Below are positions 1 through 6,556 of a stretch of 38,278 nucleotides of DNA, one piece after another. How positions within the stretch are numbered: position 1 is the first letter of the stretch; every line of letters starts with the position of its first letter. Both the position numbers and the translations under genes were made by a program. Under the pieces are notes generated by a model. That model was not told the DNA's origin. It did no database searches and was given only the letters and a program-made list of their open reading frames with translations. Where the stretch lies: the NCBI GenBank assembly GCA_002361175.1, contig DESG01000173.1:1-38278 (forward strand), given 5' to 3'. The stretch comes from Lachnoclostridium sp. UBA3320 (lineage in GTDB: Bacteria > Bacillota > Clostridia > Lachnospirales > Lachnospiraceae).

Positions 1-37
1 CATTCATCCACTAAGCTAAAGACTTAGTGGATGAATG
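1..37. repeat. Perfect 15-bp inverted repeat (hairpin)
   Basis: The arms at 1-15 and 23-37 are exact reverse complements (CATTCATCCACTAAG and CTTAGTGGATGAATG) with a 7-nt loop. On the plus strand the hairpin is followed by a short T run at 43-48, so it could end a gene lying left of the window. On the minus strand it covers the end of a short ORF (11-67). It touches the window edge, so whether it is a terminator, an attenuator or the end of a larger element cannot be decided. Confidence 0.7.
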
Positions 38-67
38 CGATATTTTTTCTAAATTAGAAAGTGCCAT
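11..67 (-). CDS. Possible 18-codon leader or truncated peptide
   Basis: The minus strand has a strong Shine-Dalgarno (GGAGGTG) six bases before an ATG at 67. The frame encodes MALSNLEKISHSSTKSLA and stops at 11-13, inside the inverted repeat at 1-37. The ribosome site is as good as that of any real gene here, but the product is only 18 residues and I recognise no family. It may be a leader peptide whose stop lies in a hairpin, or the 5' remnant of a gene interrupted at this point. I see no clear homology or conserved motif. Confidence 0.3.
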   Translation of the reverse strand: MALSNLEKISHSSTKSLA

Positions 68-344
68 TATTTTCACCTCCAATTTTTTATTCAGAGTGCT
101 GTTTTGCTCTCTGTAATTATAAGTATACTAATGTTTTTTACCTCTTCAAGTACGCACTTTTTTGTAACTAAGGGGTCTGTAAGGTGACTTTTGTTATATT
201 TACTGGCTTTTTGGGGCAAAAATTTTTTACTCATCAAAACTAAAATTTTATTAAAGCTCTTGACAATATACATATAATTATGCTGCATTCATATAACCTG
301 AGTATTTGATTTGTTTACAAAATGTTCATAAATTAGTCATAGTT
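68..344. other. AT-rich stretch without a supported gene
   Basis: No convincing coding region was found on either strand. A 65-codon minus-strand frame (91-288) has no ribosome binding site and no recognisable product. The stretch separates the short ORF at 11-67 from the promoter region of the rightward foldase gene. Confidence 0.5.
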
Positions 345-372
345 TAGACATATTAAATATGTACGATATAAA
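345..372 (+). promoter_or_regulatory. Candidate rightward promoter
   Basis: TAGACA at 345-350 and TATAAA at 367-372 are separated by 16 bp, a reasonable sigma-A type promoter. The predicted start near 379 would fall inside the first hairpin (374-393) of the structured element that follows, so either the start is slightly different or that first repeat acts at DNA level. Confidence 0.4.
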
Positions 373-403
373 TTAGAAAGTGAAAACTTTCTACTCCCAC
401 CCT

Positions 404-433
404 ATTATACGCTGGATAACGAGAGTTATCCAA
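404..433 (-). promoter_or_regulatory. Possible leftward promoter with internal inverted repeat
   Basis: On the minus strand TTGGAT (428-433) and TATAAT (404-409) are 18 bp apart. The inverted repeat 413-432 lies between and over these elements, which would suit an operator. The -10 is perfect and the -35 is weak. It could drive leftward transcription toward the short ORF at 11-67. Confidence 0.3.
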
Positions 434-437
434 CAAG

Positions 438-466
438 AAGAGCCTGCGATGGCTCTTTTTGTTTTT
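438..466 (+). terminator. Intrinsic terminator upstream of foldase gene
   Basis: A 7-bp stem AAGAGCC/GGCTCTT with a 6-nt loop is followed by TTTTTGTTTTT. It ends only about 10 bases before the Shine-Dalgarno of the gene at 490, so it either ends a small RNA or attenuates that gene. Confidence 0.75.
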
Positions 467-489
467 ATCCATATATGAGGAGAAATAAC

Positions 490-1578
490 ATGGCAGTAAA
501 AAATAATAAAAATAAAAATATAATAATTGTCGTAATAGTATGTATTTTATTGCTTGCAGCAGGTGTAGGAATTGGATTTAAAATATCTTCAATAAAAAAC
601 AAGCCTAGTGACTTAAAAGATAATGATTTTAATATTAATGACTATATAGAAGTTGGTGACTATAAATCTATGAAGGTTTCAATAGCGGTTACTAGAGATG
701 ATATAGATGCTGAGATTGATGATTTGAGAGACCAGAATACTACTTATGTAAAACTTGATGGCAATGTAAAAAATGGTGATATGATTTATGCTGATATAGT
801 AGGTTATGTAGATGGGCTTAGAGCTGATGATACATGCACAAGAGATTATGTAGAAATCGGCTCTGGAGATTGGCTTGAGGGCTTTGAAGAAGCATTGATT
901 GGTGCTAAAACAGGAGAAACAAAAGAATTTACAATAGCAATACCTATGGGGACATTTGGCAACAAAGATATAGATGGACATAATGTACAATATAAAGTAA
1001 AGGTTGAATATATATGTGGAGATGAAATTGTTCCTGAGTATAATGATGAATTTGTACAGTCAATATCAGATTATAAAACAGTCAAAGAGTATGAAAAACA
1101 TCTAAAAAAAGAGTTATTAAAGGAAAATGAAGAAGACAAGGCAGAATATGCATGGGAAGAACTCCTTGATATATGTAAAGTAAAACAGTATCCTAAAGAT
1201 ATGATGGAATCTGCCAAAGACATAGTATTACAGGGCTATTATGGAATGTCTGAATTATATGGATTTACAAAAGATGAGATATTTCAGTCATTTGGGTATG
1301 ATTCAGAAGAAGATTTTATAAACACTGACCTTGATGAGCTGGCAAGAGACACAGTAAAAGAAAACCTTGTTGCAATGGCACTTTCAGAACTTGAGAGCAT
1401 ATCATACACAGAAGAAGACTACAATGCAGTAGTAGATGAAGAATATTCATATAATACAGAAGAATATGCTTCAAGAGAAGACTACGAGAAGAAAAATGAG
1501 AAAGAATTAAAAGATGAGACTCTTATACAGGCGGTAAAAAAATGGCTTGCAGAAAATATAAGTTTTGTAACTAAGTAG
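490..1578 (+). CDS. Membrane-anchored trigger factor/FKBP-type peptidyl-prolyl isomerase
   Basis: This 362-residue protein has an N-terminal Lys/Asn-rich stretch and one membrane segment (about residues 10-30), so the rest should lie outside the cell. Residues about 92-176 form an FKBP-type peptidyl-prolyl isomerase domain as found in trigger factor: NGDMIYADIVGYVDG, then IGSGDWLEGFEEALIGAKTG. The remainder, starting VPEYNDEF, is helical and acidic and resembles the trigger-factor C-terminal chaperone domain. The ribosome-binding N-terminal domain of true trigger factor is absent and replaced by the anchor. I infer a foldase for exported proteins. An in-frame ATG at 475 overlaps the Shine-Dalgarno GAGGAG; the ATG at 490 has ideal 7-nt spacing and is preferred. 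A terminator at 438-466 lies just upstream. Confidence 0.85.
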   Translation: MAVKNNKNKNIIIVVIVCILLLAAGVGIGFKISSIKNKPSDLKDNDFNINDYIEVGDYKSMKVSIAVTRDDIDAEIDDLRDQNTTYVKLDGNVKNGDMIYADIVGYVDGLRADDTCTRDYVEIGSGDWLEGFEEALIGAKTGETKEFTIAIPMGTFGNKDIDGHNVQYKVKVEYICGDEIVPEYNDEFVQSISDYKTVKEYEKHLKKELLKENEEDKAEYAWEELLDICKVKQYPKDMMESAKDIVLQGYYGMSELYGFTKDEIFQSFGYDSEEDFINTDLDELARDTVKENLVAMALSELESISYTEEDYNAVVDEEYSYNTEEYASREDYEKKNEKELKDETLIQAVKKWLAENISFVTK

Positions 1579-1644
1579 GTATAATAAATATTTTGCAAAC
1601 AAATAATTTTATCTATATTTTTTCTATTATATTGCAAAAAATAA

Positions 1645-1672
1645 TTGAATTATTATTATTTTTGTGTAATAC
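1645..1672 (+). promoter_or_regulatory. Candidate gdhA promoter
   Basis: TTGAAT (1645-1650) and TAATAC (1667-1672) with a 16-bp spacer and a TG dinucleotide just before the -10. It lies 57 bases before the gdhA start in a very AT-rich gap where other placements are also possible. Confidence 0.4.
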
Positions 1673-1728
1673 TAATCATGGTAGTTTCATACAATACAAA
1701 TTTTTTAACAGAAGGAGGTTTTTTAGCA

Positions 1729-3081
1729 ATGGCGTTAAAAAATCAGTACTTAATTGATTTACTTGAAACAGTAAAAAAAAGAAATGCAGGTGAGCCAGAA
1801 TTTATACAGGCTGTTACAGAAGTTTTTGTATCACTTGAACCTGTTGTTGAAAAAAGGCCTGACCTTGTTGAAGCAGGTGTTTTTGAACGTATAGTAGAAC
1901 CAGAAAGACAAATTATTTTCCGTGTTCCTTGGGTTGACGACAATGGAAAAACACAGGTGAACAGAGGTTTTCGTATTCAGTTCAATTCTGCAATAGGACC
2001 ATATAAAGGTGGGTTAAGACTTCATCCATCAGTATATATCGGTATTATCAAATTCCTTGGCTTTGAACAGATTTTCAAAAACAGTCTTACAACACTTCCT
2101 ATAGGCGGTGGCAAAGGTGGTTCTGACTTTGACCCTAAAGGAAAGAGTGATGGTGAGGTTATGCGTTTCTGCCAAAGCTTTATGACAGAACTTTACAGAC
2201 ATATTGGTCCTGATTGTGATGTTCCTGCTGGCGACATTGGTACAGGCGCACGTGAAATTGGGTATATGTTTGGACAATATAAAAGACTTCGCAATGAATG
2301 GTCAGGTGTTTTAACTGGTAAGGGACTTACTTACGGTGGTTCACTTGCACGTACAGAAGCTACAGGCTTTGGTCTTTGTTACTTTACTGATGAAATGCTT
2401 AAAGCTAATGGCAAGAGTTTTAAAGACCAAACTGTTGTTATATCAGGTTCTGGAAATGTTGCAATATATGCTACAAAGAAAGCTACAGAGCTTGGTGCTA
2501 AAGTTGTAGCTCTTTCAGATTCTAATGGATATATTTATGACCCTGATGGCATTGACCTTCCAGTAGTACAGCAGATTAAGGAAGTTGAAAGGGGACGTAT
2601 TAAAGAATACGTGGACAGAACTTCACATAGCAACGCTACTTATACAGAGGGTTGCAGTGGCATCTGGACTATTAAATGTGATATCGCACTTCCTTGTGCT
2701 ACACAGAATGAAATTGATGCAGACAGTGCTAAAATTCTTGCTGCTAATGGATGCTATGCTGTATCAGAGGGTGCTAATATGCCTTCAACTCCTGAAGCTA
2801 TTGATGTTTATTTTGAAAACAAGATGCTTTATGGTCCTGCAAAGGCTGCCAATGCTGGTGGTGTTGCTACATCTGCACTTGAGATGAGCCAAAACTCAGA
2901 AAGGCTGTCATGGACATTTGAAGAAGTTGATTCTAAACTTCATGGCATTATGGCACAGATTTTTAAATCATGTGACGAAGCATCAAAAGAATATGGAATG
3001 GACGGCAACTATATGGCTGGTGCTAATATTGCAGGTTTCTTAAAGGTTGCAGAAGCTATGAAAGCACAAGGTTGTGTATAA
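1729..3081 (+). CDS. gdhA: NADP-specific glutamate dehydrogenase (family I, hexameric)
   Basis: The enzyme interconverts glutamate and 2-oxoglutarate plus ammonium in the cytoplasm and is a main ammonium assimilation route in gut Clostridia. The 450-residue length fits the 50-kDa hexameric family. Lys93 (PYKGG), Lys117 (FKNSL), Lys129 (GGGKGG) and Asp169 (PAGDIG) are spaced exactly like Lys89, Lys113, Lys125 and Asp165 of the Clostridium symbiosum enzyme. GSGNVA at 240-245 is the Rossmann nucleotide loop. NADP preference is inferred from family resemblance, not proven; NAD use is possible. The start at 1729 follows AGGAGG by 10 bases; an upstream in-frame ATG at 1645 has no ribosome site and lies in the promoter region. 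The gene appears monocistronic, with its own promoter and terminator. Confidence 0.96.
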   Translation: MALKNQYLIDLLETVKKRNAGEPEFIQAVTEVFVSLEPVVEKRPDLVEAGVFERIVEPERQIIFRVPWVDDNGKTQVNRGFRIQFNSAIGPYKGGLRLHPSVYIGIIKFLGFEQIFKNSLTTLPIGGGKGGSDFDPKGKSDGEVMRFCQSFMTELYRHIGPDCDVPAGDIGTGAREIGYMFGQYKRLRNEWSGVLTGKGLTYGGSLARTEATGFGLCYFTDEMLKANGKSFKDQTVVISGSGNVAIYATKKATELGAKVVALSDSNGYIYDPDGIDLPVVQQIKEVERGRIKEYVDRTSHSNATYTEGCSGIWTIKCDIALPCATQNEIDADSAKILAANGCYAVSEGANMPSTPEAIDVYFENKMLYGPAKAANAGGVATSALEMSQNSERLSWTFEEVDSKLHGIMAQIFKSCDEASKEYGMDGNYMAGANIAGFLKVAEAMKAQGCV

Positions 3082-3106
3082 TTAGTTTTTTATTAGTTTA
3101 TTATTG

Positions 3107-3155
3107 GCTGGCAGCTTTAATCTATTTCAAAGCTTGCCAGCTAATTTTGTCTTTT
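3107..3155 (+). terminator. gdhA terminator overlapping convergent gene
   Basis: Arms GCTGGCAGCTTT (3107-3118) and AAAGCTTGCCAGC (3129-3141) pair with one bulged T, followed by TAATTTTGTCTTTT. The stem contains the last codons of the convergent minus-strand gene (3122-3841). Confidence 0.75.
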
Positions 3156-3841
3156 ATCGCTTTTACTGTTGTATTAATAAATTTTTGCATTAGTTCATAG
3201 GAAATATACACAGGAGGCACTATATCTTTGTGTTCTGTTTCAAAAAAATATTTTAAAATCCAGTTACGGCTGCCTGTAAGTTCTTGTTCTGTTATCATTC
3301 CATATATTTCATAGGGTTTAATATGTGACAATACATTATAAATTCTCTCTACTCCCTCATATTCACTTACAAGGCGAAAATCAATCATATCTACATCTTT
3401 GCTAAAATATTTAAATGTTTCCATGTCATGCTCTGTTAGCCCTGTTATAGAAATATTTTTTAGAAATTCTGGTCGTATCTCTAACATAAATTTTTCATCT
3501 GTTAACATATGTGTCCAGTAGCCAAGATATAGACTGCGCTCACTATCTGTTTGAAAGGTTTTCATATTTTCTTTCATAAAGTTAGAAAGTCTTTGTCTAA
3601 ATAACGCAAGATTTTCTTTTTTATTAAAATCATAATCCATGATACCATCTCTAAAATGCGTGTGCTTTTTCATATCTCTTACATAATCATGGCGTGCCAT
3701 AATGCCATCTGGACATATATTTCCTGCTATAAAGTAGTCACTGTTAAATTTTCTAATATTATATGGAGATACAATTTCTGTATCTTTTAAAATTTGTGAC
3801 AGCATATCTGCCACTACAAGATGAACCATTGTTCCAGCCAT
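3122..3841 (-). CDS. Zinc-dependent phospholipase C-like protein
   Basis: This 239-residue protein resembles the zinc-dependent phospholipase C / S1-P1 nuclease fold family often annotated only as hypothetical in Clostridia. It begins MAGTMVHLVVADML, followed by DYFIAGNICPD, a HTHFRDG segment and YLGYWTHMLTDEKF. These give conserved His and Asp residues in the order expected for metal binding (His7, Asp at the NICPD motif, the HTHF histidines, and His in WTHMLTD). No signal peptide or membrane segment is seen, so it is probably cytoplasmic, unlike the secreted toxins of the family; substrate unknown. GGAGG precedes the ATG by 6 bases. It lies downstream of the NlpC/P60 gene but a hairpin separates them. 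Family assignment is moderately sure; enzymatic activity is inference. Confidence 0.7.
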   Translation of the reverse strand: MAGTMVHLVVADMLSQILKDTEIVSPYNIRKFNSDYFIAGNICPDGIMARHDYVRDMKKHTHFRDGIMDYDFNKKENLALFRQRLSNFMKENMKTFQTDSERSLYLGYWTHMLTDEKFMLEIRPEFLKNISITGLTEHDMETFKYFSKDVDMIDFRLVSEYEGVERIYNVLSHIKPYEIYGMITEQELTGSRNWILKYFFETEHKDIVPPVYISYELMQKFINTTVKAIKDKISWQALK

Positions 3842-3892
3842 TTAAGTCCTCCTTTCAAAAACATAGACAAATATGCCTATCATGGCATAAAT

Positions 3893-3919
3893 AATGCCAG
3901 AAGATATTCTTCTGGCATT
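3893..3919 (-). terminator. Terminator of NlpC/P60 gene
   Basis: Perfect 12-bp arms AATGCCAGAAGA (3893-3904) and TCTTCTGGCATT (3908-3919) with a 3-nt loop lie just after the NlpC/P60 stop. The minus strand continues ATTATTT, a weak T tract. A second small hairpin (TATGCC/GGCATA, 3873-3889) follows before the next Shine-Dalgarno. Confidence 0.6.
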
Positions 3920-3947
3920 AAATTCAAATTTTTACTAATTTTAAGTT

Positions 3948-5486
3948 TTAGCCTACAATTCTTCTTGCACCACATGGCTGTCTGTAATACATACCAGATA
4001 TTTTAATGCCATCTATATGATTACTTGCATGTACTACTGAACCACCGCCAATATACATAGCAACATGTCCTACTGAACCGCCATTTTTATAGAAGATTAA
4101 GTCCCCAGGCTTTACGTTAGATAAGCTTACTTTAGTACCATATGTTGACTGTGCACTTGATGTCCTAGGAATACTATATCCAAACTGTGCATATACACTC
4201 ATAGTAAATCCTGAACAGTCTGTACCATGTCTAAGACTAGTTCCACCATATACATATGGGCATCCCACAAACTGCTGTGCATATTCTGCTATCTGAGCAC
4301 CTGTGCTGCTACCATAGCTACTTGTGTTAACTGTACTTCCTGAAGAACTACTGCTGCCTGAGCTTGAAGAACTGCTGCTTGAGCTGCTTTCTGAACTTGA
4401 GGAAGAACTACTGCTTGAGCTTCCTGAAGAACTGCTGCTGCCTGAGCTTGAAGAACTGCTGCTTGAATCTCCTGAGCTGCTGTAATCACTGCTGCTAGAT
4501 GAACTATCATCGTCATCTTCATCATATGATGCTTCCTCGGCTTCACGTGCTGCAGCAAGTGCTCTAAGCCTTTCTTGTTCCGCTTTTTGAGCTGCTATCC
4601 TTGCACGCTCTTTTGCAATTTCTTCTTTTCTGGAAATAGCTTTCTTAAATCTCACTCTTACGTTAACAAACTCTTTTGCAACATAGCCTCTGCCATCGTC
4701 AAGAGAAATTCTTACCCAGTTATCACCGCATAGCTTTTCTACATTAAACCTCTCTTCTTCAGGTATCTGTGTGACGATAGTTGACTTTGTACTTGTTCTT
4801 GACCTTACGTTAAGAGTGATAGTGCCTTCCTTAACTGTTATGTATTTTGTTCCATACTTGTCAGCAAGCTTTTCAGCGTCAGCGCCGATTGCAAGGAACT
4901 CTTTTTTAATATAACCTTTAACAGAACCTGACTGTATTTGTACCCAGCCACCTTTGCGAGTACGAAGAATTCTTGCAGCAGAACCTCTGTACAGCTTACC
5001 GATAATCTTAGAATCTCTTATACGTGGATGTCTGCGGATATGTACATAATTGTCAGCGATTGAAATACCTGTTGTCTTCCAACGCTCTGAAACTTTTGGT
5101 GTAGTTTTCTTTTTAGTTATTTTCGTTTTCTTCTTTTCAGTTTTCTTTTCTGCTGGTGCAGCAGTTTTCTCTGGTGCAGCAGTTTCTGCTGGTGCACCAG
5201 TTTCTTCTGGTGCAATAGTTTCTTCTGGTATAGCAGTTTCTTCTGGAGTTGTTGATTCTTCTAAAGTTATTGTATCAGGAGAATCATTACTATCCAAAAC
5301 TGTATTCTGTACAAAGTTAGTTGTATAATACTTATCTAAAGATAGAGAAATTCCTGCCATCTCTGTTTCCTGACAAACTTCTGCCGCTGACGCTGTGACG
5401 TCATTCGACATATCATAACAAGCAAGCGATAATGTAAATACTGTACCTAGTACAGCAACACGCTTAACCCAATGTGTCTTAACCAT
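3948..5486 (-). CDS. Secreted SH3b-NlpC/P60 peptidoglycan endopeptidase
   Basis: This 512-residue protein probably cleaves peptide stems of peptidoglycan outside the cell. Order: signal peptide (about 1-34, likely cut after ASA); a Pro/Glu/Thr/Ala-rich stretch (78-115) with tandem PEET-like units; a Lys-rich patch; two bacterial SH3 domains (about 138-200 and 215-278); a charged helical segment rich in Glu/Arg/Ala (282-320); a Ser/Gly linker (328-384); and a C-terminal NlpC/P60 domain (397-512). Catalytic Cys424 lies in TDCSGF, His474 in VGHVAMYI and His486 in VVHASN. GGAGG precedes the ATG by 5 bases, and a perfect promoter lies at 5560-5588. SH3b domains suggest wall binding; a role in cell separation or turnover is inferred. 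The leader is short (about 67 nt), leaving no room for a ydaO-type riboswitch. Confidence 0.92.
   Translation of the reverse strand: MVKTHWVKRVAVLGTVFTLSLACYDMSNDVTASAAEVCQETEMAGISLSLDKYYTTNFVQNTVLDSNDSPDTITLEESTTPEETAIPEETIAPEETGAPAETAAPEKTAAPAEKKTEKKKTKITKKKTTPKVSERWKTTGISIADNYVHIRRHPRIRDSKIIGKLYRGSAARILRTRKGGWVQIQSGSVKGYIKKEFLAIGADAEKLADKYGTKYITVKEGTITLNVRSRTSTKSTIVTQIPEEERFNVEKLCGDNWVRISLDDGRGYVAKEFVNVRVRFKKAISRKEEIAKERARIAAQKAEQERLRALAAAREAEEASYDEDDDDSSSSSSDYSSSGDSSSSSSSSGSSSSSGSSSSSSSSSSESSSSSSSSSSGSSSSSGSTVNTSSYGSSTGAQIAEYAQQFVGCPYVYGGTSLRHGTDCSGFTMSVYAQFGYSIPRTSSAQSTYGTKVSLSNVKPGDLIFYKNGGSVGHVAMYIGGGSVVHASNHIDGIKISGMYYRQPCGARRIVG
4335..4505 (-). repeat. Serine-rich low-complexity linker coding repeat
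   Basis: This stretch encodes residues 328-384 of the NlpC/P60 protein, nearly all Ser with spaced Gly and a single Glu. The DNA consists of short related units such as GAAGAACTGCTGCT, repeated several times on the plus strand. It could change length by slippage or recombination. Confidence 0.75.
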
Positions 5487-5559
5487 AATAACCTCCAGTA
5501 ATATTTATTATAAATCAAATTAAAATCAATTATTACAAATATGTTACACTGCAAGACCT

Positions 5560-5588
5560 ATTATAACAACGGTAACAACATTTGTCAA
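5560..5588 (-). promoter_or_regulatory. Consensus sigma-A promoter of the NlpC/P60 gene
   Basis: On the minus strand TTGACA (5583-5588) and TATAAT (5560-5565) are separated by exactly 17 bp; both hexamers are perfect. Predicted transcription starts near 5553, about 67 nt before the ATG at 5486. Confidence 0.9.
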
Positions 5589-5738
5589 CACTTCTTTTAA
5601 CACAATATTAACAAAAATCAGTCGAAGTTATTATTTTTTTTGGGAAAAATGGCATATTATGGTGAATGGTGTAAATTGGTGTGATAATTTGTTCTACGAA
5701 GCTAGAATGAGTGCTACAGCTGTAGAAAATCATATCTT

Positions 5739-6533
5739 TTACATTTTACTGCATAAAAATAATGTTCCTATAAGTTTATCTTCAAATAAATCATAAAGTT
5801 TCTTTGGATGCTGTCCATTCATAAGTACAACATCTATCCCTGCTTCATATGCTATCTCTACTGCATTAATTTTTGTAATCATACCGCCTGTTCCAAACTT
5901 TGTTGTAACACCACTTGCCAATGACTTTATATCATCTGTTATTTCATGCACTACTGGTATAAGTGTTGCATCTTTTGACTTGTGTGGGTCTTTGTTATAA
6001 AGTCCATCTATATCAGACATTATTATAAGTAAATCTGCTTTTGCAATAGTTGCAACTACCGCTGCCAAAGAATCATTTTCGCCAACTTCAAGCTCCAACT
6101 CGTCTATTGCAACTGTGTCATTTTCATTTATTACAGGGATTACTCTCTGTGAGATTAAACGTTCCATAGTATTTTCTACATTGCGTCTGCGGTCTTCAAG
6201 CAGTATATATTTTGTAAGAAGCATTTGTGCCACTGTTATACTGTAATTAGAAAAAAGATTGTCATACATATACATAAGCTCGCATTGTCCAATAGCAGCA
6301 CACGCTTGTTTTCCAGGTGTGTCTTGTGGTCTGTCTTTTAATCCAAGCTTTCCCATGCCAAGTCCTATTGCGCCACTTGATACAAGTAATACCTCATGTC
6401 CTGCATTATGCAAGTCTGCAAGTGTCTTAACAAGCTGTTCAACACGTCTTATATTTAACAATCCAGTTTTATGTGTAAGCGTAGAAGTTCCAACTTTAAC
6501 TACTATACGTTTTCTCTCACTTATCCTTCTCAT
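5739..6533 (-). CDS. proB: Glutamate 5-kinase, short form without PUA domain
   Basis: ProB phosphorylates the side-chain carboxylate of glutamate with ATP, the first step of proline synthesis. The amino-acid-kinase fold is complete: KVGTSTL near the start, VSSGAIGLGMGKLG, the INENDTVAIDEL segment, GENDSLAAVVA, MSDIDGLYNKDP and TKFGTGGMITKI. The protein is 264 residues, about 100 fewer than the Escherichia coli enzyme, because the C-terminal PUA domain is absent; such short forms occur in other bacteria. ProA (gamma-glutamyl phosphate reductase), the usual partner, is not in the window. GGAGG precedes the ATG by 7 bases. It starts 23 bases after the second VWA gene and is probably the last gene of the long operon. 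No convincing terminator was found after it. Confidence 0.93.
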   Translation of the reverse strand: MRRISERKRIVVKVGTSTLTHKTGLLNIRRVEQLVKTLADLHNAGHEVLLVSSGAIGLGMGKLGLKDRPQDTPGKQACAAIGQCELMYMYDNLFSNYSITVAQMLLTKYILLEDRRRNVENTMERLISQRVIPVINENDTVAIDELELEVGENDSLAAVVATIAKADLLIIMSDIDGLYNKDPHKSKDATLIPVVHEITDDIKSLASGVTTKFGTGGMITKINAVEIAYEAGIDVVLMNGQHPKKLYDLFEDKLIGTLFLCSKM

Positions 6534-6556
6534 TTAGAAACCTCCATTATTTTAAT

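Larger units (their letters stand above)
374..466 (+). ncRNA. Candidate structured small RNA or leader
   Basis: Three consecutive hairpins are visible. Arms 374-381/386-393 enclose a GAAA loop, arms 413-420/425-432 enclose a GAGA loop, and arms 438-444/451-457 enclose TGCGAT, which can be read as a GCGA loop closed by a U-U pair. All three loops fit GNRA. The last hairpin is followed by a T tract, giving an intrinsic terminator. Between hairpins 1 and 2 lies an unpaired C-rich segment (CTCCCACCCT, 391-400 and just beyond). No protein is encoded. It may be an independent sRNA or the attenuated leader of the foldase gene starting at 490. I do not recognise a named RNA family. Confidence 0.45.

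Noticed and set aside
91..288. 65-codon minus-strand frame near the left edge
   Set aside because: No ribosome binding site, no family resemblance and biased composition; probably random frame in AT-rich DNA.
51..382. 13-bp direct repeat AAATTAGAAAGTG at 51-63 and 370-382, possible ends of a small mobile element
   Set aside because: Too short and AT-rich to stand alone; no inverted termini found between the copies.
3122..3841. Secreted alpha-toxin type phospholipase
   Set aside because: No signal peptide and only the catalytic-domain-like pattern; no membrane-binding C-terminal domain.
5690..5735. Weak hairpin (TTCTAC/GTAGAA around the palindrome CTACAGCTGTAG) after proB as a terminator
   Set aside because: Bulged stem and no T tract; not enough to call a terminator.
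5487..5738. Possible c-di-AMP (ydaO) riboswitch upstream of the NlpC/P60 gene
   Set aside because: The consensus promoter leaves a leader of only about 67 nt, too short for that riboswitch; no matching motifs seen.
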